NCBI GenBank assembly: GCA_022482495.1 | Contig: JAKVPA010000002.1 | Location: 242,123-306,122 of the forward strand | DNA from: Sphaerochaeta sp. | GTDB taxonomy: Bacteria; Spirochaetota; Spirochaetia; Sphaerochaetales; Sphaerochaetaceae | Direction: 5' to 3' | Length of the DNA: 64,000 bases | In this document: positions 61,549 through 64,000 of the stretch, one piece after another | Layout of the letters: each line of letters opens with the position of its first letter | Position numbering within the stretch: position 1 is the stretch's first letter | Program-made: the position numbers and the translations under genes | The notes under the pieces: model-generated | What the model was told of the DNA's origin: nothing | Database searches by the model: none | Seen by the model: the letters and a program-made list of their open reading frames with translations, nothing else

Positions 61549-62426
61549 TGGATCGTTTCGCCAACCTTGTGCCGGACTGCCTGTCCTTTGCCTCCCACCT
61601 GAACAAATGGTTCTTCCCAATTCCGTACGCTTCGTGGATTCTGCTTGCCGTGATGCTCCTGTTGGGGTTCTTTGCGTGGAAAGGCAGGCAACTGAAGGTC
61701 GATGGCGCGGTGGCGGCGGTGGTCGTCGGCTTCGGAATCACCTGGATCCTTGGCTATGGCGCGCTGTTCGTCATGGTGTTGTTCTTTCTGGGCGCAGGGG
61801 TGATGGGCAAGGTTTCCCGGATGTACCGGCAGGAGAGGAGCGAGTTGATCCAAAAGAAAGGAGGGATGCGTGACAGCCGGCAGGTGCTGGCCAACGGCGG
61901 CCTGGCGCTGGTCTGTGCCATCCTGTACATTTTCTTCTCTTCTCCCGTCGTGCTGGTGATGTTCGGCGCTGTGATCGCCGAGGCGGCAAGCGATACGGCA
62001 AGCGGGGAGATCGGGGTGATGTCACGCCAGAAGCCGGTCAGCCTGCTCACCGGCCGTCCGATGCCCAAAGGGTTGTCCGGTGCCGTGACGACTACCGGCC
62101 TCCTTGCCGGCTTGCTCTCCTCCGCGGTGATCGCCCTGTGCTGGCTATCCAACTTCTTCATCCCCAACGGGCACGCGTTCCTCCTGGCGGCCATCGTCAC
62201 CGTCAGTGGGTTTTTCGGATCGGTGTTCGACAGTTTCCTGGGCTGTACCTGCCAGGCATGCTACTACGATGAGCAGCATGACCGCTTGACGGAACATGAG
62301 GGTGCCGGAGGAGTGAAATTCCAGCTGGAACATGGCTGGCCGTGGATGGACAACGACATGGTGAATTTCCTGTCCAACCTGTCGGCCTGCATTTTTTCCG
62401 GACTCCTGGCGTTGCTTCTGGGGTGA
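61548..62426 (+). CDS. DUF92/TMEM19 family membrane protein (VTE6-like)
   Basis: The 292-residue protein has about seven helices with the DUF92 motifs: a GGMRDSRQVLANGG loop near residue 106, IAEAASDTASGEIGV near residue 144, GAVTTTGLLAGLLSS and GSVFDSFLGCTCQ with an NDMVNFLSN end. The plant and cyanobacterial member VTE6 phosphorylates phytyl phosphate to the diphosphate. Directly coupled to a VTE5-like kinase gene, this suggests stepwise salvage of an isoprenoid alcohol. Confidence 0.82.
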   Translation: MDRFANLVPDCLSFASHLNKWFFPIPYASWILLAVMLLLGFFAWKGRQLKVDGAVAAVVVGFGITWILGYGALFVMVLFFLGAGVMGKVSRMYRQERSELIQKKGGMRDSRQVLANGGLALVCAILYIFFSSPVVLVMFGAVIAEAASDTASGEIGVMSRQKPVSLLTGRPMPKGLSGAVTTTGLLAGLLSSAVIALCWLSNFFIPNGHAFLLAAIVTVSGFFGSVFDSFLGCTCQACYYDEQHDRLTEHEGAGGVKFQLEHGWPWMDNDMVNFLSNLSACIFSGLLALLLG

Positions 62427-62430
62427 GGGC

Positions 62431-63264
62431 TCATCCCTTCAGTCCGCTTGTCGCGATTCCTTGTATGAAGAACCGTTGGAACGAGACGTACAGGATGAAG
62501 ACGGGAACCAACGAACAAAGTGATGCTGCCATGATCAAATTGTACTCTGCGGAATACTGGGAGATGAACATCCGGATGCCAAGCTGAATGGTTTTGTTTC
62601 GCGTGGAGTTGAAGTAAATCATAGGCCCCATGAAGTCATTCCAGACGGATACGAACGAGAAGATGGTCAGCGTGGCCATCGCCGGCTTGGAGAGGGGAAG
62701 CATGATGCGGGCATAAATGCCATATTCCGTCAAGCCATCGATCCTGGCCGCTTCCAGAAGTTCATTGGGAACGCTTTGGAAGAATTGTCGGAGAAGAAAC
62801 ACCCCGAATGCAGTGAAGCTTTGCAGGAGAATGATGGACAGGTGGGTGTCGATGAGATGGACCTTCTGCATCATGATGTACTGGGGAAGCATGTACACCT
62901 GCCAGGGAATGGCAATGGTGATGATGTAGCAGACAAACAACGTATCACGCCCTTTGAAACGGCATTTTGAAAATCCATAGGCGGCGAATGATGATGTCAC
63001 CAGCTGGATGAGGGTGATGATCACGGTAAGTTTGATGCTGTTGTAGGTGAACAGGCCAAGCGGAATCTTCGTCCATATTTTGACATAGTTCTCAGGATGG
63101 AAGGTTTTGGGAATCCATTGGATGGGAACGGAAAAAACGTCAATATCGCTTTTAAAGGAAGCGGAAAGCATCCAGACGAACGGCAGAAGGGTAAGGATCG
63201 CAATGATGACCAACCCCACATACCGGGCGATGGAAGAGAGTCTGTTTTCTTTGGTGATCTGCAT
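62431..63264 (-). CDS. Carbohydrate ABC transporter permease, MalG-type
   Basis: The 277-residue protein has six helices and the EAA loop ELLEAARIDGLTEYGIYARIMLPLSKP near residue 178, which contacts the ATPase. The C-terminus VSFQRFFIQGIATSGLKG is diagnostic for MalG-type sugar permeases. It follows the MalF-type gene by 15 nt. The binding-protein gene would be further upstream, outside the window. The substrate is unknown. Confidence 0.95.
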   Translation of the reverse strand: MQITKENRLSSIARYVGLVIIAILTLLPFVWMLSASFKSDIDVFSVPIQWIPKTFHPENYVKIWTKIPLGLFTYNSIKLTVIITLIQLVTSSFAAYGFSKCRFKGRDTLFVCYIITIAIPWQVYMLPQYIMMQKVHLIDTHLSIILLQSFTAFGVFLLRQFFQSVPNELLEAARIDGLTEYGIYARIMLPLSKPAMATLTIFSFVSVWNDFMGPMIYFNSTRNKTIQLGIRMFISQYSAEYNLIMAASLCSLVPVFILYVSFQRFFIQGIATSGLKG

Positions 63265-63279
63265 GATGGTACCTTCTCC

Positions 63280-64000
63280 TTACATCACATCGTCGAATTT
63301 TTTCTGGACGGTAAACTGGATGATCGTGATGGTCCCGATGATCAAAAAGAGGATCATGGAAGCCGCCGAGGAATACCCATAGTTCCAGGAAACAAACGCC
63401 CTGTCATAGATGTAGTTGGCAAGGACTTTCGTCGCGATTCCCGGACCTCCGTCGGTGAGCACCCAGATCAGGTCGAACACTTTGAAACTGTTGATGGTAA
63501 GCATCATGAAGACAAAGAAATGGGCCGGCGCCAGCAGGGGGAAGGTAACATTCCTGAATTTCTGCCACCCATTCGCGCCGTCAATGACAGCCGCTTCGTA
63601 CAGGGTGGATGGAATGTCCTGTAACGCAGCCAGATAGATGATCATGAAATATCCCATGTTCTTCCAGATGGATACGATGATGACCCCGGGAAGCGCCCAT
63701 TTGGTCGAGGCGAACCAACCGGGAGGATTGGAGACGCCCAGCGCTTGGAGCATGGTATTCACCGGGCCTCCGTCTTTCAGGAACATGGCGTTCCACACCG
63801 CTCCGACGGCAACCACGGAAGCCACATAGGGGAAAAAGACGGCGGAACGGAAAAAGTTCACTCCGCGGATTTTCCGGTTGAGCAAAATGGCGAGCATTAA
63901 GGAAAGGGACATGGTGCAGACGACGGAAAAAATAGTAAAAATGATGGTGTGTTGCAGAGAAGCCTTGAAGACCCGATCTTTGAAGATATTTGAAAAATTT
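63280..64000 (-). CDS. Carbohydrate ABC transporter permease, MalF-type (cut by window edge)
   Basis: The 240 codons present cover the C-terminal part of a MalF/UgpA-type permease. At the edge the frame reads NIFKDRVFKASLQHTIIFTI, typical of the region before the third helix. The EAA loop is STLYEAAVIDGANGWQKFRNVTFPLLAP, followed by NSFKVFDLIWVLTDGGPG. The start lies beyond position 64000. It forms an operon with the MalG-type gene. Confidence 0.95.
   Translation of the reverse strand, partial: NFSNIFKDRVFKASLQHTIIFTIFSVVCTMSLSLMLAILLNRKIRGVNFFRSAVFFPYVASVVAVGAVWNAMFLKDGGPVNTMLQALGVSNPPGWFASTKWALPGVIIVSIWKNMGYFMIIYLAALQDIPSTLYEAAVIDGANGWQKFRNVTFPLLAPAHFFVFMMLTINSFKVFDLIWVLTDGGPGIATKVLANYIYDRAFVSWNYGYSSAASMILFLIIGTITIIQFTVQKKFDDVM

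Overview
The window reads as chromosomal DNA of a spirochaete, most likely a Sphaerochaeta-like member of the Spirochaetales. The clues are a small outer-membrane-type protein resembling spirochaetal P13 porins, spirochaete-like glycolytic enzymes, a degenerate molybdenum-hydroxylase trio next to dnaE, many sugar-use genes, and a moderately high GC content (high 50s by eye). The species assignment is inference. No rRNA, tRNA or replication origin was recognised.

Layout. 1-3.3 kb: the start of a heparinase II/III-like lyase, a pspA-pspC membrane-stress pair behind a sigma-54-type promoter, and a MATE exporter. 3.3-7.6 kb: a Crp/Fnr regulator divergent from a ferredoxin/cupin/hybrid-cluster-protein operon, then a YhfC-type membrane protease. 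7.6-16.6 kb: a LacI regulator and FGGY sugar kinase, rRNA methylase genes, an RloAB-type defence pair with a frameshifted ATPase, an esterase, and a sugar isomerase that carries the same operator as the LacI gene. 16.6-30.8 kb: LonB-like protease, Nif3, LspA, a propeller hydrolase, thioesterase, SbcCD, RsmD, Nudix, AraD and a lipoprotein hydrolase. 30.9-33.9 kb: a 3-kb integrated element (integrase, headless hsdS cassette, IS1595-type element) between two 26-bp direct repeats, one of which covers the recG stop codon. 33.9-43.6 kb: recG, a YggT protein, dnaE and three degenerate xanthine-dehydrogenase-like genes in one run. 43.9-50.1 kb: gap, ligA, an aminotransferase, a ModE-like regulator and phosphofructokinase. 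50.2-50.4 kb: a candidate small RNA. 50.5-57.6 kb: P13-like protein, canonical xanthine dehydrogenase genes, pgi-argR and an RRM protein. 57.7-59.9 kb: a second IS1595 copy beside a type I-E CRISPR relic (cas1 tail and cas2). 59.9-64 kb: a threonine-aldolase-like enzyme, a phytol-kinase/phytyl-phosphate-kinase-like pair and two sugar ABC permeases.

How the parts fit. Isomerase (15.1 kb), FGGY kinase (7.6 kb) and AraD (29.1 kb) could form one pentose route into the pentose phosphate pathway, coordinated by the LacI protein. The Hcp cluster looks like a nitrosative-stress unit. Remains of three defence systems (RloAB, type I restriction specificity, type I-E CRISPR) and two IS copies show repeated gain and decay of accessory DNA.

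The most novel-looking signal is the roughly 110-nt transcription unit at 50.27-50.38 kb. It has a consensus promoter, a strong terminator, and two identical 12-nt copies of an anti-Shine-Dalgarno sequence, one of them in the terminator loop. At least seven conserved genes are interrupted by single-base indels. This pattern may reflect consensus errors in the assembly rather than true pseudogenes.
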